From assembly GCA_965248765.1 (NCBI GenBank), contig CBDFKF010000004.1, positions 992,001-1,056,000 of the forward strand: a stretch of DNA of 64,000 nucleotides. The letters are read 5' to 3'. Below, piece by piece: positions 16,599 to 25,415 of the stretch. This stretch comes from CBDFKF01 sp965248765. Lineage in GTDB: Bacteria; Pseudomonadota; Alphaproteobacteria; VGEJ01. Under the pieces are notes generated by a model, which saw nothing but the letters and a program-made list of their open reading frames with translations, was not told where the DNA came from and did no database searches. Position 1 is the stretch's first letter, and each line of letters opens with the position of its first letter. Both the position numbers and the translations under genes were made by a program.

Positions 16599-17042
16599 AT
16601 GAAACGCTGCCTCCTCGGCGGAATGGCCGCGCAGTTACGCTCCGGTGCCGCCAAGTGTGCGATGCTAGGGATCCTCGCAGCCTTCGGCGCTTTCGTGGCG
16701 GGCCCCGCCGACGCGGTCTCGCTTTTTGGCTCGGCCAGCCCCGGGCGTCTTCTCACCATTAATCCGGCTACCAACGCGGTCACCCAGATCGGGCCCACCG
16801 TTCGAACCTACGAGAGTCTTGCGTTCGATCCCAACGGTGTTCTCTACGGTTCGGCCAGCCCCGGGCGTCTTTTCATCATTAATCCGGCCACTAACGCGGT
16901 CACACAGATCGGGCCTGCTGTTCGCACCTACGAGAGTCTTGCGTTTGAGCCGCAATCAGTCTCTGAGCCCACCACGATTGCCGTTTTCGTACTTGGCCTC
17001 GCCGGACTGGGTTTAGCTGCGCGGAGGCGTAGAGCTACCTAG
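16599..17042 (+). CDS. PEP-CTERM sorting-domain exported protein with duplicated 40-residue unit
   Basis: 147 residues from ATG 16599 (ATG 16557 is also in frame but leaves a long leader). A signal peptide runs to about FVAGPADA. Two near-identical 40-residue units follow (GSASPGRL-x-x-INPATNAVTQIGP-x-VRTYESLAF), encoded by 120-bp tandem DNA repeats starting near 16729 and 16849. The C-terminus is a PEP-CTERM tail: SEPTT, a hydrophobic helix and RRRR. Such tails are processed by an exosortase, linking the protein to surface or exopolysaccharide. It is shorter than typical PEP-CTERM proteins. The IS21 element begins 5 bp after the stop. Confidence 0.78.
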   Translation: MKRCLLGGMAAQLRSGAAKCAMLGILAAFGAFVAGPADAVSLFGSASPGRLLTINPATNAVTQIGPTVRTYESLAFDPNGVLYGSASPGRLFIINPATNAVTQIGPAVRTYESLAFEPQSVSEPTTIAVFVLGLAGLGLAARRRRAT

Positions 17043-17168
17043 CGGGCTGTCAACGGCGGCGTAAAAATGTACCGGCGCGGCGGCGTAAAAATGTACTGCG
17101 GGCTGGGTGGTAGCTTGTCCCCGTAGTCCACGGGAGGGGGCTGTGGGCCGACGGGGACAAGCGGGGGG

Positions 17169-17933
17169 TTATTCGGACGGTTGCCGGCGTCGTGACCGGC
17201 TCTGCTTGAGGCGGTAGCTCTCGCCGTTGATCTCCAGGATATGGCCATGGTGGGTGATGCGGTCGAGCAGCGCGCCGGTGAGGCGCTCGCTGGCGAACAC
17301 CGTTGTCCATTCCTGGAAGGGCAGGTTTGAGGTCACGATGGTGGCGCCGTTCTCGTAGTGCCGGCTGAAGACGTCGAACAGCAGCTCGCTTCTGGTCTGC
17401 GACAGGGGCCCGTAGCCGAGCTCGTCGACGATCAGGAGATTGACCCTGGCGAGCTGGGCCTGGAGGCGGAGCAGCCTCTTCTCGTCGCGCGCCTCGATCA
17501 GCTCGTGGACCAGATGGGAGGCTGTGGCGAAGCGCACGCCGAGGCCCTTGTGGCAGGCGGCGAGGCCGAGGGCGAGAGCGACATGGGTCTTGCCGACGCC
17601 GCTCGGGCCGAGCAGGATTAGGTTCTCGCGGCGCGCGATATACTCGCCGCGCGCGAGATCCAGCACCAGCATCTTGTTGAGCGCCGGGATCGCCTTGAAA
17701 TCGAAGCTCTCAAGCTGTTTGACGACAGGGAACCCGGCCTGCTTGATAAGCCGCTCGACGAGGCGGCGCTCGCGGTCGATCAGCTCCATCTCCACCAGCC
17801 GGGCCAGGAACCGCACATGATCCAGGCCCTCGGCCGCGCACCGGCGCGCCAGTTTCTCGTATTCCCGCAGGAAGGTCGGCAGCTTCAGCCTCTTCAGGTG
17901 ATGTTCGAGCAGGATGCGGGGGGCCTCAACCAT
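17169..17933 (-). CDS. istB: IstB, IS21 helper ATPase
   Basis: 254 residues from ATG 17933, which overlaps the istA stop by 8 bp in the usual IS21 arrangement. The start MVEAPRILLEHHLKRLKLP is typical. Walker A is LGPSGVGKTH, Walker B LLIVDELGY, and sensor-type TSNLPFQEW follows. IstB loads the IstA transposase complex onto target DNA. The gene looks intact, but its IstA partner is broken, so the copy is probably immobile unless helped in trans. Confidence 0.92.
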   Translation of the reverse strand: MVEAPRILLEHHLKRLKLPTFLREYEKLARRCAAEGLDHVRFLARLVEMELIDRERRLVERLIKQAGFPVVKQLESFDFKAIPALNKMLVLDLARGEYIARRENLILLGPSGVGKTHVALALGLAACHKGLGVRFATASHLVHELIEARDEKRLLRLQAQLARVNLLIVDELGYGPLSQTRSELLFDVFSRHYENGATIVTSNLPFQEWTTVFASERLTGALLDRITHHGHILEINGESYRLKQSRSRRRQPSE

Positions 17934-18965
17934 GGCCGGCCCCACCGGCCAGCGGGGTGGCGTAGTCGGCGCTCCGCGTGGCGGCGACGAAGGGCTGGGG
18001 CAGGTGCGGATAGCGCGACAGGTCGAGATGCACGGGCCGCCTCTCGATGCGGGCCAGCAGCAGGTGCTTGACGGCGTCGAAGCCGATCAGGCGGCGCTTC
18101 ACCGCGTCGCGCACCGCGGCCGCCACCTGCGGTTCCGGGAAGTCTTCGTGCAGGCGCAGCACCTGGATGTATTCGCGCTTGCCGCGCGGCCCGAAGCGCG
18201 CCTTGAGGAGGCGGCGCAACGTGTCGAAGGCCGGATCGAGCTTCCACCCTCTCAGCGGCGCCGCCTGGTCCAGGGCGCCCGGCTTCTTCTCCAGCAGCGA
18301 CAGATAGTGCAGCGGGTCGTAGACGACGTCGCCGCGGACATAGCTGCGCCGATGGCGGGCGACGATCTCGGCGCCGAGCGCGATCTCGACCCGGTCGACA
18401 TAGCCCTTGACCGTCACCTTCTTGTGGGCGTGCACCGCCGGTGCCGAGTAGTCCACCAGCCGGTAGCGCACCAGGGCCGTCGACGAGACCTGGCCCGGCA
18501 CATGCTCGCAGGCCTCGAAGGGAACCGCCGGCAGATCACGCAGGGCCTCGAGATCGGCGAGCAGCGCCGCCGCCTGCTCCCCTGCCGAAGCGGTCGCGGA
18601 ACAGATAGTGCGACTGAAGATGTGAGAACGCCTGCGTCCTGAGGCGCGTGCCGTCGCCCAGGATCCGCGCCACCGCCAGGGTCGTGTTGTCGTAGAGGAT
18701 CGAGCGCGGAACCCCGCCGAGGAAGGCGAAGGCGCTGACATGGCCGTCCAGGAATGCCTCCGTCGTCTCCCGGGGGGAGGCCTTCACGAACCAGACATTG
18801 GAATGGGGCAGGATCAGGCAGAAGAAGGCAACCTTCTCGCGCCGGCCCGGCAGCTCCACCACCGCCTCGCCGAAGTCGACCTGGGCGTGGCCCGGCGGGT
18901 GATGCAGTGGAACGAAAGCCTCGCGCGTCGACTGCCGCCGGGAACGCACATAGTCCTTCACCATG

Positions 18966-20520
18966 CAGACCGTGTGGAAACTCTGGGTGGCGGGGATGGA
19001 GGTTTAGGTAACCATGATTTGCGGCGATCCCACGTAATCTGGCGGTTTGGCGCCGGTAGCCCTGTGGAAGGGGCTCCAGGCCTCCGTGGATCGATGTGCG
19101 GCGCTCGATTTTGGCCTGATTCCCGTCTCATGCCCTCGCGGCGGCGATCAAGGCGGGAACACCTACCAGCGAGATCGCGCGGCGGATGTTGTAAGCCAGC
19201 GCCGTGATGCTGAACTCGCCGCGCACGTTCTCCAGCCGCCGGGTCAGGAAGGCACCCTGGCCCATCCATTGTTTGATTGAGCCGAAGGGATGCTCGACGC
19301 TTTCACGGCGCGCATCGAGCAGCTCCGGGCGGGCCGCCAATCGTTCTGCCATGCGCTCCAGGATCGCTTCGGCGCTTGCGCTTGCTGTGTAGCGCCAGGC
19401 GTTGGCCGTCGGGGCAGATGTAAATGTCCTCGCCGCCGTCATAGCGGAAGCGTTCCTTGGGAAAGAGCCCCTGGCTCACCGTGGATCCGCGCTGGGGCTT
19501 GGGCACATGCGGCACGACGCCGGCATTCTCGCAGGCCTCGATATCCTCGATCTTGAAGTAGCCCGCGTCGGCGACCGCGTCGATCCAATCGACGGCCAGG
19601 TTCCGACGGGCCACCACCGCCGTCTCGGCCAATAGACCGAGATCGCTGACCTTGTTATGGACCTGCTGCTCGGCGATCAGTTTGTGCTTGGCGTCCACGG
19701 CGATCTGAATGTTGTAGCCGACACCGACCCGGGTCTCGGCGTACATCGCCCGGCTGTCCGGATCCGTCAAAGAGAGCTGGTCCTCGCCACTCGCAGCCAG
19801 CGCGTCTCGATGTTCCTCAAACCGCTCACGCCGCCCTTGGATCGCAGCGATCTTCTCCTGGATATGCTCCACCTCGCCGCCGCCGGTGCCGCCCTCGTCT
19901 TGCTCGTCGGCCTCGTCGAGCCGGTCGAGATAACGCGACAACCTCTCGTCGCTCTCGGCCAACGCCTTCGCCAGCTTCGCTTTGGTGAAGTTCCGCTTCC
20001 GGCTGTTCACTGCCTTGATCCGTGTACCGTCAACCGCCACCAGCTCGCGTCCGAACAGCTCCAGTTCGCGGCATAGCCTCACGAACTCCCGAAACACCTG
20101 TCGGAAGGCCGCCCGATTGATCCGCCGGAAATCGGCGATCGTCTTGAAGTCTGGCGACAAACGCCGCAACAGCCAGATCACTTCGAGATTACGCTTGCTC
20201 TCTGCCTCCAGCCGGCGGCTCGAACGTACCCGATTGAGATAGCCGTATATGTAGAGCTTCAGCAGGTCCGCCGGATCGTAGCCGGGACGACCTATCGCCT
20301 TCGCCGCGGCGCGCTCGAAACCAGCGGCCGCTAGGTCCAAACCATCCACGAAGGCATCGATGAAACGGACCGGGTTATCCCGGCCCACGTAATCGTCCAC
20401 TGCTTCCGGCAGAAGCAGAACCTGAGAGCGGTCAACGCCAGGAATGTGTCTCATGGCGGACCCTAACATCGCCATGAGACGGACGGAATCCCCCGCCACC
20501 CAGAGTTTCCACACGGTCTG
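18966..20520 (-). mobile_element. IS1182-like insertion sequence nested in istA
   Basis: Perfect 30-bp terminal inverted repeats start CAGACCGTGTGGAAACTCTG (18966-18995 and 20491-20520). They are flanked by CATG on both sides (18962-18965, 20521-20524), a 4-bp palindromic target duplication. The element is 1555 bp, and its only gene is a transposase. Confidence 0.9.
19128..20454 (-). pseudogene. IS1182-family transposase, internally deleted and frameshifted
   Basis: Likely start is ATG 20454 (MRHIPGVDRSQVLLLPEAVDDYVG). Core blocks follow: DPADLLKLYIYGYLNRVRSSRRLEAE, FGRELVAVDGTRIKAVNS, DPDSRAMYAETRVGVGYNIQIAVDAKH and WIDAVADAGYFKIEDI. After DIYICPDGQRLALHSKRK (near 19390) the frame changes and the Cys-rich C-x2-C segment is gone. 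The C-terminal RRESVEHPFGSIKQWMG…NVRGEFSITALAYNIRRAI continues in a second frame to 19128. The upstream frame also runs without a stop into the istA N-terminus, giving a 509-codon chimera. Confidence 0.88.
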
Positions 20521-21023
20521 CATGGTATAGCCGCCGGCGAACCCGTGCTCGTCCCGCAGCCGCTCGAAGATCCGGTGCGCCGTGTGGCGCTGCTTGCGCG
20601 GCACGTCCGGATCCGTGTCCGCCTCCAGGATCGCGTCGACGATGCCGGTGAACCCATCCAGCTTGGGCCGCCGGACCGGCTTGGGCCGCCGGTAGCCCGG
20701 CGGCGCCGAATAGCTCAGCATCTTCTTCACCGTCCGGCGGTCGATGCCGAACCGACGGCCCGCCTCGTGATGGCTCAGACCCTCGTCGACAACCGCCAGA
20801 CGAACCGCCGCATAGAGCTCCACGCCGTACATCTCATGCCCCTCACCACAACCGACAAGGGGCTATAGGTGGCGCAATTTTGCGCCGCCGCGACCGGACC
20901 GCCCAGCCGCTCCGCGTGCTGCATTATTCCTCCGCCGTTAACACCGGGCACTGAGCCTCATCGGTCAGGCGTCGGAAAGAGCCAAAACCCCTGGGCACGG
21001 CGCACCGGGGCCAAGAATAGGTA

Positions 21024-21070
21024 TGGTGCCGGGGGTAGGATTAGAACCTACGACCTTCAGGTTATGAGTC
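21024..21070 (-). tRNA. 3' half of a tRNA-Met gene (attachment-site fragment)
   Basis: The minus strand reads from the anticodon loop (GACTCATAACC, CAU anticodon) through the variable and T arms (GGTCGTAGGTTCTAATCCTAC) to the CCA end. No D arm or acceptor 5' half lies upstream of it, where the integrase start codon is. The piece is therefore the attB-type repeat left by integration into a tRNA-Met gene. I found no intact copy elsewhere in the window. Confidence 0.82.
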
Positions 21071-22246
21071 ATGCCAGCCCAGATCAAGATCACCAAGCGA
21101 ACCGTTGACAAGCTGCAAGCCGACGGCCGGGATCAGTTCTATTGGGATGCCGATCTTCCCGGTTTCGGACTGCGCGTTCGTGAGTCCGGGCGGAAGTACT
21201 ATGTCGCTCAGTTCCGCGCCAACGGGCGGCTGCGACGGATGACACTCGGCCGGCACGAAACGGTAGCCCCGGAAACCGCGAGACGGCGCGCCATGGCCCT
21301 CATCTCCGAGGCCAAGGGTGGTGCAGACCCCGCTGCCGAGCGTGACAACGGCCGCAAGGCCGTGACCATGAAGGCACTCGGCGAACGCTTCCTCGAGGAG
21401 TACGTCCCGGTCCATTGCAAGCCGAGCACCGCCTATGAGTACGGCCGGTCCGTCAAACTCTACATCGACCCCCAGATCGGCTCGCGCAGGGTGACGCAGA
21501 TACAGCGCAGCGACATCGCCGAGCTTCATCACGGCATGAGAGACCGGCCCTATCAGGCCAACCGTACCCTCGGGGTCCTGTCGAAGATGTTCAACTTGGC
21601 GGAGCTATGGGGTCTGCGGCCCGACGGTTCCAACCCCTGCCTGCACGTCAAGCGCTACAAGGAAGAGAAGCGCGAACGATTTCTCAGCTCGGAGGAGTTC
21701 ACCCGCCTGGGCCAGGTCCTCGATGAAATCCTGCAAGACGGCTCAGAGGCCCGTGCGGCAGTCGCCGCGATACGGCTGCTAATGCTGACCGGGTGTCGTC
21801 TCATGGAGATTCAGAAGCTGCGCTGGGAAAACGTCGATATGGAGGCAGGCGAATTGCACCTGCCCGACACAAAGACCGGTGGACGCGTCGTACCGCTGGC
21901 GCCGTCGGCCGTTCGGCTCCTCGCTTCGCTGCCCCGCGATCAAGACAACCCCTGGGTGATAGCCGGCCGCAAACCGGGCTCACACCTCACCGACCTGCAA
22001 CATCCCTGGCGACGCATTCGGGAGCGCGCCGGCCTCGACGGTGTGCGTATTCATGACCTCCGTCACAGCTTTGCGTCGCGCGCCCTTGCGCTCGGCGAGG
22101 GTCTGCCGATGATCGGAAAGCTCTTGGGGCACACTCAGGTGCAGACCACGGCCCGCTACGCCCATCTGGCCCGAGATACGGTGAAGGCATCGGCCGCCCG
22201 GATCGGCGACAGCATCGACCAGGACCTGGATGCCGTGGCCGGGTAG
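21071..22246 (+). CDS. tyrosine-recombinase integrase (DUF4102-type)
   Basis: 391 residues. The N-terminal DUF4102 domain (about 1-90: DKLQADGRDQFYWDADLPGFGLRVR) is typical of island and prophage integrases. The catalytic set is complete: R243 in TGCRLMEI, K268 in DTKTGG, H328 and R331 in HDLRH, H354 in LGHTQ, and Y363 in ARYAHL. The ATG immediately follows the half tRNA-Met, so the enzyme presumably acts at that site. It probably drives the island whose cargo follows on the same strand. Confidence 0.93.
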   Translation: MPAQIKITKRTVDKLQADGRDQFYWDADLPGFGLRVRESGRKYYVAQFRANGRLRRMTLGRHETVAPETARRRAMALISEAKGGADPAAERDNGRKAVTMKALGERFLEEYVPVHCKPSTAYEYGRSVKLYIDPQIGSRRVTQIQRSDIAELHHGMRDRPYQANRTLGVLSKMFNLAELWGLRPDGSNPCLHVKRYKEEKRERFLSSEEFTRLGQVLDEILQDGSEARAAVAAIRLLMLTGCRLMEIQKLRWENVDMEAGELHLPDTKTGGRVVPLAPSAVRLLASLPRDQDNPWVIAGRKPGSHLTDLQHPWRRIRERAGLDGVRIHDLRHSFASRALALGEGLPMIGKLLGHTQVQTTARYAHLARDTVKASAARIGDSIDQDLDAVAG

Positions 22247-22391
22247 GCCCACCGAACGCAAGTAGCAAACACACAGCACGGAGCGGTAGACGGATAGCGG
22301 CCGCCCGGCACCAATTCCGATCGCTATATGCATTGTCCCATTGTGGACGTTGGCCTAGGCTGACTACATTGGTTCTTTCTGGGAGGTCGTC

Positions 22392-22634
22392 ATGCGAGAG
22401 GTTCAGTTGCGCGAGGCCAAGGCGACGCTGTCAGCACTGGTGGAGCAGGCAGCGCACGGAGAGACCGCCGTCATCACCCGCCACGGCAAACCCCGCGCCG
22501 TCATCGTTGGGATCGATGAATGGAACCGCCTTCGCGATGTTCCTTCCTTCGGTCGGCTACTGGTCTCTGCTCCCCTGGAGGAAGGGGACCTGCCGCCGCG
22601 CGACATGAGCCCGTCACGGGACGTCGCGCTCTAG
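22392..22634 (+). CDS. Phd/YefM-family antitoxin
   Basis: 80 residues with the usual Phd/YefM start: MREVQLREAKATLSALVEQA, then GETAVITRHGKPRAVIVGIDEW. The N-terminal fold binds DNA and the C-terminal tail binds toxin. GGGAGG lies about 7 bases before the ATG. The 8-bp palindrome GCCTAGGC at 22353-22360 could be part of the autoregulatory operator, by inference. The PIN toxin follows immediately. Confidence 0.88.
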   Translation: MREVQLREAKATLSALVEQAAHGETAVITRHGKPRAVIVGIDEWNRLRDVPSFGRLLVSAPLEEGDLPPRDMSPSRDVAL

Positions 22635-22643
22635 GAGCATCTC

Positions 22644-23078
22644 CTGTACCTGGTCGATACCAATGTGCTGTCGGTCGGGGCGCCCGGCCGGCGCGAACGC
22701 TCTCCCGAGCTGATCGACTGGATGGACACGCACTCCGATGCGCTCTTCCTGTCGGCGGTAACTGTCGCCGAGGTCTCCGGCGGCATCGCCAAGATGAAGC
22801 GGACCGGATCCGCTTCCCGGGCCGCCGGTCTCGGTGATTGGCTTGAGGTCGTGCTCCATCTCTATGGCGAACGGGTGCTGCCATTCGATGTATCCGCGGC
22901 ACGCTTGGCGGGGGAGCTGACGGACAAGGCGCGCGCTGCCGGGCACACGGCCGGCTTTGCCGATGTTGCCATCGCGGCCACCGCCGGCAGCCGCGGCCTG
23001 ACCATCCTGACGCGCAATTTGCGCCACTTCGCGCCGCTCGGCATCGAGGCGGTCGACCCCTTCGAGACATTGCCTTGA
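22644..23078 (+). CDS. FitB/VapC-type PIN-domain toxin
   Basis: 144 residues if started at CTG 22644. The essential first acid, D5 of YLVDTNVLS, lies before the first GTG (22665), so the start must be further upstream. Between the antitoxin stop and D5 there is no ATG, GTG or TTG; AGGAG at 22633-22637, overlapping the antitoxin TAG, is well placed for CTG 22644. Other acids are E43 (TVAEVSGG) and D107 (GFADVAIAATA). The end LTRNLRHFAPLGIEAVDPF is FitB-like. These are Mg-dependent RNases. Toxin and antitoxin share one reading frame. Confidence 0.85.
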   Translation: MYLVDTNVLSVGAPGRRERSPELIDWMDTHSDALFLSAVTVAEVSGGIAKMKRTGSASRAAGLGDWLEVVLHLYGERVLPFDVSAARLAGELTDKARAAGHTAGFADVAIAATAGSRGLTILTRNLRHFAPLGIEAVDPFETLP

Positions 23079-23128
23079 CCTCGATAGCGGTCGGACCAAC
23101 CCCCACCGAATTGAGTTGCGGTTAAGGC

Positions 23129-23500
23129 ATGCCGATGAATGAAGACGAAATACGGATTGCCGCTAATCTGGCCAAGGCCATGGCCATGATGTGCTTCCGC
23201 AACACCATGCTTGAGGACGTCCACGCCGGGCTGACGCCCGTCACCCGAACGGGGGACTATTCGGATGTCATGGTCATCGACGCGGACGGGCGGAAAATCC
23301 CATGGCCCGAGGTCTCGCATTTTGGAGACGATACGATGCGGGATCTCATGAAGCAGATCGTCAACCGGCTGTACACGTTTCACCTGTTGGCAGACGATCC
23401 GCGCTTTCAGGATGCGATCGCTCGATGGGAGGCGGTCGCCCGGAAATGGAATGAGCCGGAGCTGGACGCGGGTTTTCTGAAGGCGGTCGATCGTTCCTGA
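23129..23500 (+). CDS. uncharacterised 123-residue protein
   Basis: I do not recognise the family. The sequence is helical and mixed-charge, with a Met/Ala-rich N-terminal helix (IRIAANLAKAMAMMCFRNTMLED). No signal peptide or metal motif is seen. It follows the toxin by 50 bp and precedes the secreted nuclease by 24 bp on the same strand, so it is probably co-transcribed with island cargo. Codon use matches its neighbours. Confidence 0.6.
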   Translation: MPMNEDEIRIAANLAKAMAMMCFRNTMLEDVHAGLTPVTRTGDYSDVMVIDADGRKIPWPEVSHFGDDTMRDLMKQIVNRLYTFHLLADDPRFQDAIARWEAVARKWNEPELDAGFLKAVDRS

Positions 23501-23524
23501 ACAAGTTGGATCCTCGGTTGCTCG

Positions 23525-24301
23525 ATGAACTTCTTTCGCTCACGCTGGAACCGACCCGCCTCGTTTGTGCTCTGTGCGTTGTTGAGCCTGACGGTCTCCG
23601 GTCACGCAGTCGCCGGAGAGACTTGGCGCGGCCTGACGGTCGCACCCGAGCATCGCTGCTCTCCTTACAATCAGGTCGACTATCGCTACCCGCAGTCGGT
23701 GGAGCCCCAGATCGTCGCGGAGCTCGGCAAGATTTACGGCCCGTACACGGGCCGTTGCTTCGGCAGCATCCGTCAGACCGATATCGAGCACATCGTCGCC
23801 CGTTCCGAAGCGCACGACAGCGGGCTCTGCGCCGCTGATCCCGCAACGCGTCGGCGTTTCGCGGCCGACCTGCTCAACCTCACCTTGTCGGCCCCCGAGC
23901 TCAATCGCCACGCCAAGCGAGATCACGACGCTTCGGAGTGGTTGCCGCCCATGAACCGGTGCTGGTTCGCCCATCGCATCGTCGAGGTGCGCAGGAAGTA
24001 CGGTCTCACCGTCGACCGCCGTGAGGCGGATGCTCTAGAGAGCGTGCTTTCTTCCTGTTCCTCGACCGAACTCGTGGTCCATGACTGCGGTGCTGACGCG
24101 CCAGCGTCGGTCGACTTGCCTGCTTCCTCGAGTGTGGCGCCATCGGGCGAGATCGATGCGCCCCGTCTATGGGATGACAACCGCAACGGCCGGATCACCT
24201 GCGCCGAAGCGCGGCGCCACGGCATCGCCCCGGTGCCGCGTGGTCATCCCGCCTATCCACTCATGCGGGACGGCGATGGCGACGGTGTGGTCTGCGAGTA
24301 G
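23525..24301 (+). CDS. exported HNH/DUF1524-like nuclease with C-terminal excalibur domain
   Basis: 258 residues. A signal peptide ends around SGHAVAGE (about 31). Residues about 60-170 carry an HNH/DUF1524-like core: TDIEHIVARSEAHDSGLC, FAADLLNLTLSAPELNRHAKRDHDASEW and RCWFAHRIVEVRRKYGL. After a Ser/Ala linker the C-terminus is an excalibur-type calcium module (DDNRNGRITCAEAR … YPLMRDGDGDGVVCE) with a DxDxDG loop. The pattern suggests an extracellular or periplasmic nuclease stabilised by calcium. Target unknown; it could act in nutrient scavenging, transfer or competition. Confidence 0.78.
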   Translation: MNFFRSRWNRPASFVLCALLSLTVSGHAVAGETWRGLTVAPEHRCSPYNQVDYRYPQSVEPQIVAELGKIYGPYTGRCFGSIRQTDIEHIVARSEAHDSGLCAADPATRRRFAADLLNLTLSAPELNRHAKRDHDASEWLPPMNRCWFAHRIVEVRRKYGLTVDRREADALESVLSSCSSTELVVHDCGADAPASVDLPASSSVAPSGEIDAPRLWDDNRNGRITCAEARRHGIAPVPRGHPAYPLMRDGDGDGVVCE

Positions 24302-24348
24302 AGCGCCAGGGTAAGGCCCGGCCGGCGCTCGATTAAAGGAATAACCAA

Positions 24349-25395
24349 ATGGCCCGAAACGACGACAAGGCAGAAATACAACATTACGTGCCAGAAGTGC
24401 TGCTTAAAGGGTTCGCCATACCCCGAAAGCGCGGAGAGCCTCAAGTCCATGTATTTGACAAGCTTGAGAGCCGCACGTTTCGTACGTCTATTGGCAATAT
24501 TGTCGCCGAGCGCGAGTACTACGACTTTGAGCATGAGCGCGGCAAAACCAGCATGGAAAGCTCGCTATCCAAAATGGACGACCACGCACGTCAGGCCTTC
24601 GACAACATCTTGGAAAATGAGAGTTTACAAGAACTCCCCGGAGGGGACCGAGACTGGATCAGAATATTCATTGTCACCCAACATCTGCGTACGCCGCATT
24701 TCAAGCAGTCGCTGCGTGACCTGGACGCGGCCATAAAGGGAACGGTCGAGCGCATGGGACGCGATCCAGCGGAAGTTGAAGGACGGAAGTCGATTGGCGA
24801 TGAAAACAAACTCAAACTCCAGGCGAATACCTTTCTATCTAAATCTATTCAACATCATGTCGCGAGCCTCAAAGACAAGGCCATGATAATTTTGAATACT
24901 GATTTAAAATATCAATTCTGGATATCTGACAATCCGGTAACCATGCATAACGACAAGGACTTCGGGCCAAATGGAAATATTGGTCTTAGAGTACCCGGCA
25001 TTCAGATCTACCTACCTCTCTCTCCGACAATTACCTTGGGTGTTTGGTGCCCAACCGTCGCAAACAAATTGTTTAAGATGGTGGGAGAATGCGAGAAACG
25101 GCGCGAGCACCTTCTCGTCAATCAAACATTAGAGCGCAACGTTAACCAGATTGGTTTGGCGGATCAAATCGCAGAACTGGATGCCTGGTTGGAGACTCAC
25201 GCGCCAACCCGTACGGCACTGCAAGAGGGAACACCAGACCAGTGCAAGGAAGACAACGTTACTTTTCTGAACTCCCTGCAGGTCCGGTCATCAAATCGTT
25301 TTGTAATCAGCCAGACCGATAACTTTGACTTAGCCGAACGAATGATAGACGACAACGCCGAGTACCGGGGTGGGTTTAGAATCACCACTGATTAG
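24349..25395 (+). CDS. DUF4238 protein
   Basis: 348 residues. The N-terminal HYVPEVLLKGFA (12-23) followed by FDKLESRTFRTSIGNIVAEREYYDF is the DUF4238 signature. A later WISDNPVTMHND and YLPLSPTITLGVW are also typical. The family is soluble and uncharacterised, and turns up in islands. A good Shine-Dalgarno (AAAGGA) precedes the ATG. The gene is clearly lower in GC than its neighbours, with AT-rich stretches at about 24880-25100, which suggests recent transfer. Confidence 0.8.
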   Translation: MARNDDKAEIQHYVPEVLLKGFAIPRKRGEPQVHVFDKLESRTFRTSIGNIVAEREYYDFEHERGKTSMESSLSKMDDHARQAFDNILENESLQELPGGDRDWIRIFIVTQHLRTPHFKQSLRDLDAAIKGTVERMGRDPAEVEGRKSIGDENKLKLQANTFLSKSIQHHVASLKDKAMIILNTDLKYQFWISDNPVTMHNDKDFGPNGNIGLRVPGIQIYLPLSPTITLGVWCPTVANKLFKMVGECEKRREHLLVNQTLERNVNQIGLADQIAELDAWLETHAPTRTALQEGTPDQCKEDNVTFLNSLQVRSSNRFVISQTDNFDLAERMIDDNAEYRGGFRITTD

Positions 25396-25415
25396 CTAAG
25401 CAGGGAAAATGACTG

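Larger units (their letters stand above)
17926..20832 (-). pseudogene. istA: istA transposase, interrupted by an IS1182-like element and frameshifted
   Basis: The N-terminal piece (20832 to about 20521) has the helix-turn-helix HHEAGRRFGIDRRTVKKML and ends GFAGGYTM. The rest resumes at 18964 as MVKDYVRSRRQSTREAF, with HAQVDFGEA, LPHSNVWFVKASPRETTEAF and ILYDNTTLAV of the DDE core. Near 18590 the frame shifts and the expected GN-x-KG-x-VE segment with the catalytic Glu is missing. The C-terminal part then continues (RYRLVDYSAPAVHAHKK…LAGGAGHG) to 17926. Removing the insertion would restore the first junction exactly, but the deletion still disables the protein. Confidence 0.88.
17048..20943 (-). 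mobile_element. IS21-family element (copy B) carrying a nested IS1182-like element
   Basis: The left end is TGTCAACGGCGG and the right end reads CCGCCGTTAACA, its near inverted repeat. The istB-side end has the doubled CGGCGTAAAAATGTAC motif. The sequence CGGGC flanks both sides if the right border is put one base further out, a possible 5-bp target duplication. The element holds istA and istB on the minus strand, with istA split by an insertion. Confidence 0.85.

Noticed and set aside
19303..20832. A genuine 509-residue transposase with an N-terminal HTH extension
   Set aside because: The first 103 codons are IstA and the inverted repeat and CATG duplication mark the exact border; the fusion is accidental.
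21071..21110. Complete tRNA-Met gene at the integrase
   Set aside because: The sequence upstream of the anticodon loop does not form an anticodon 5' strand, D arm or acceptor strand; it is the integrase coding start.
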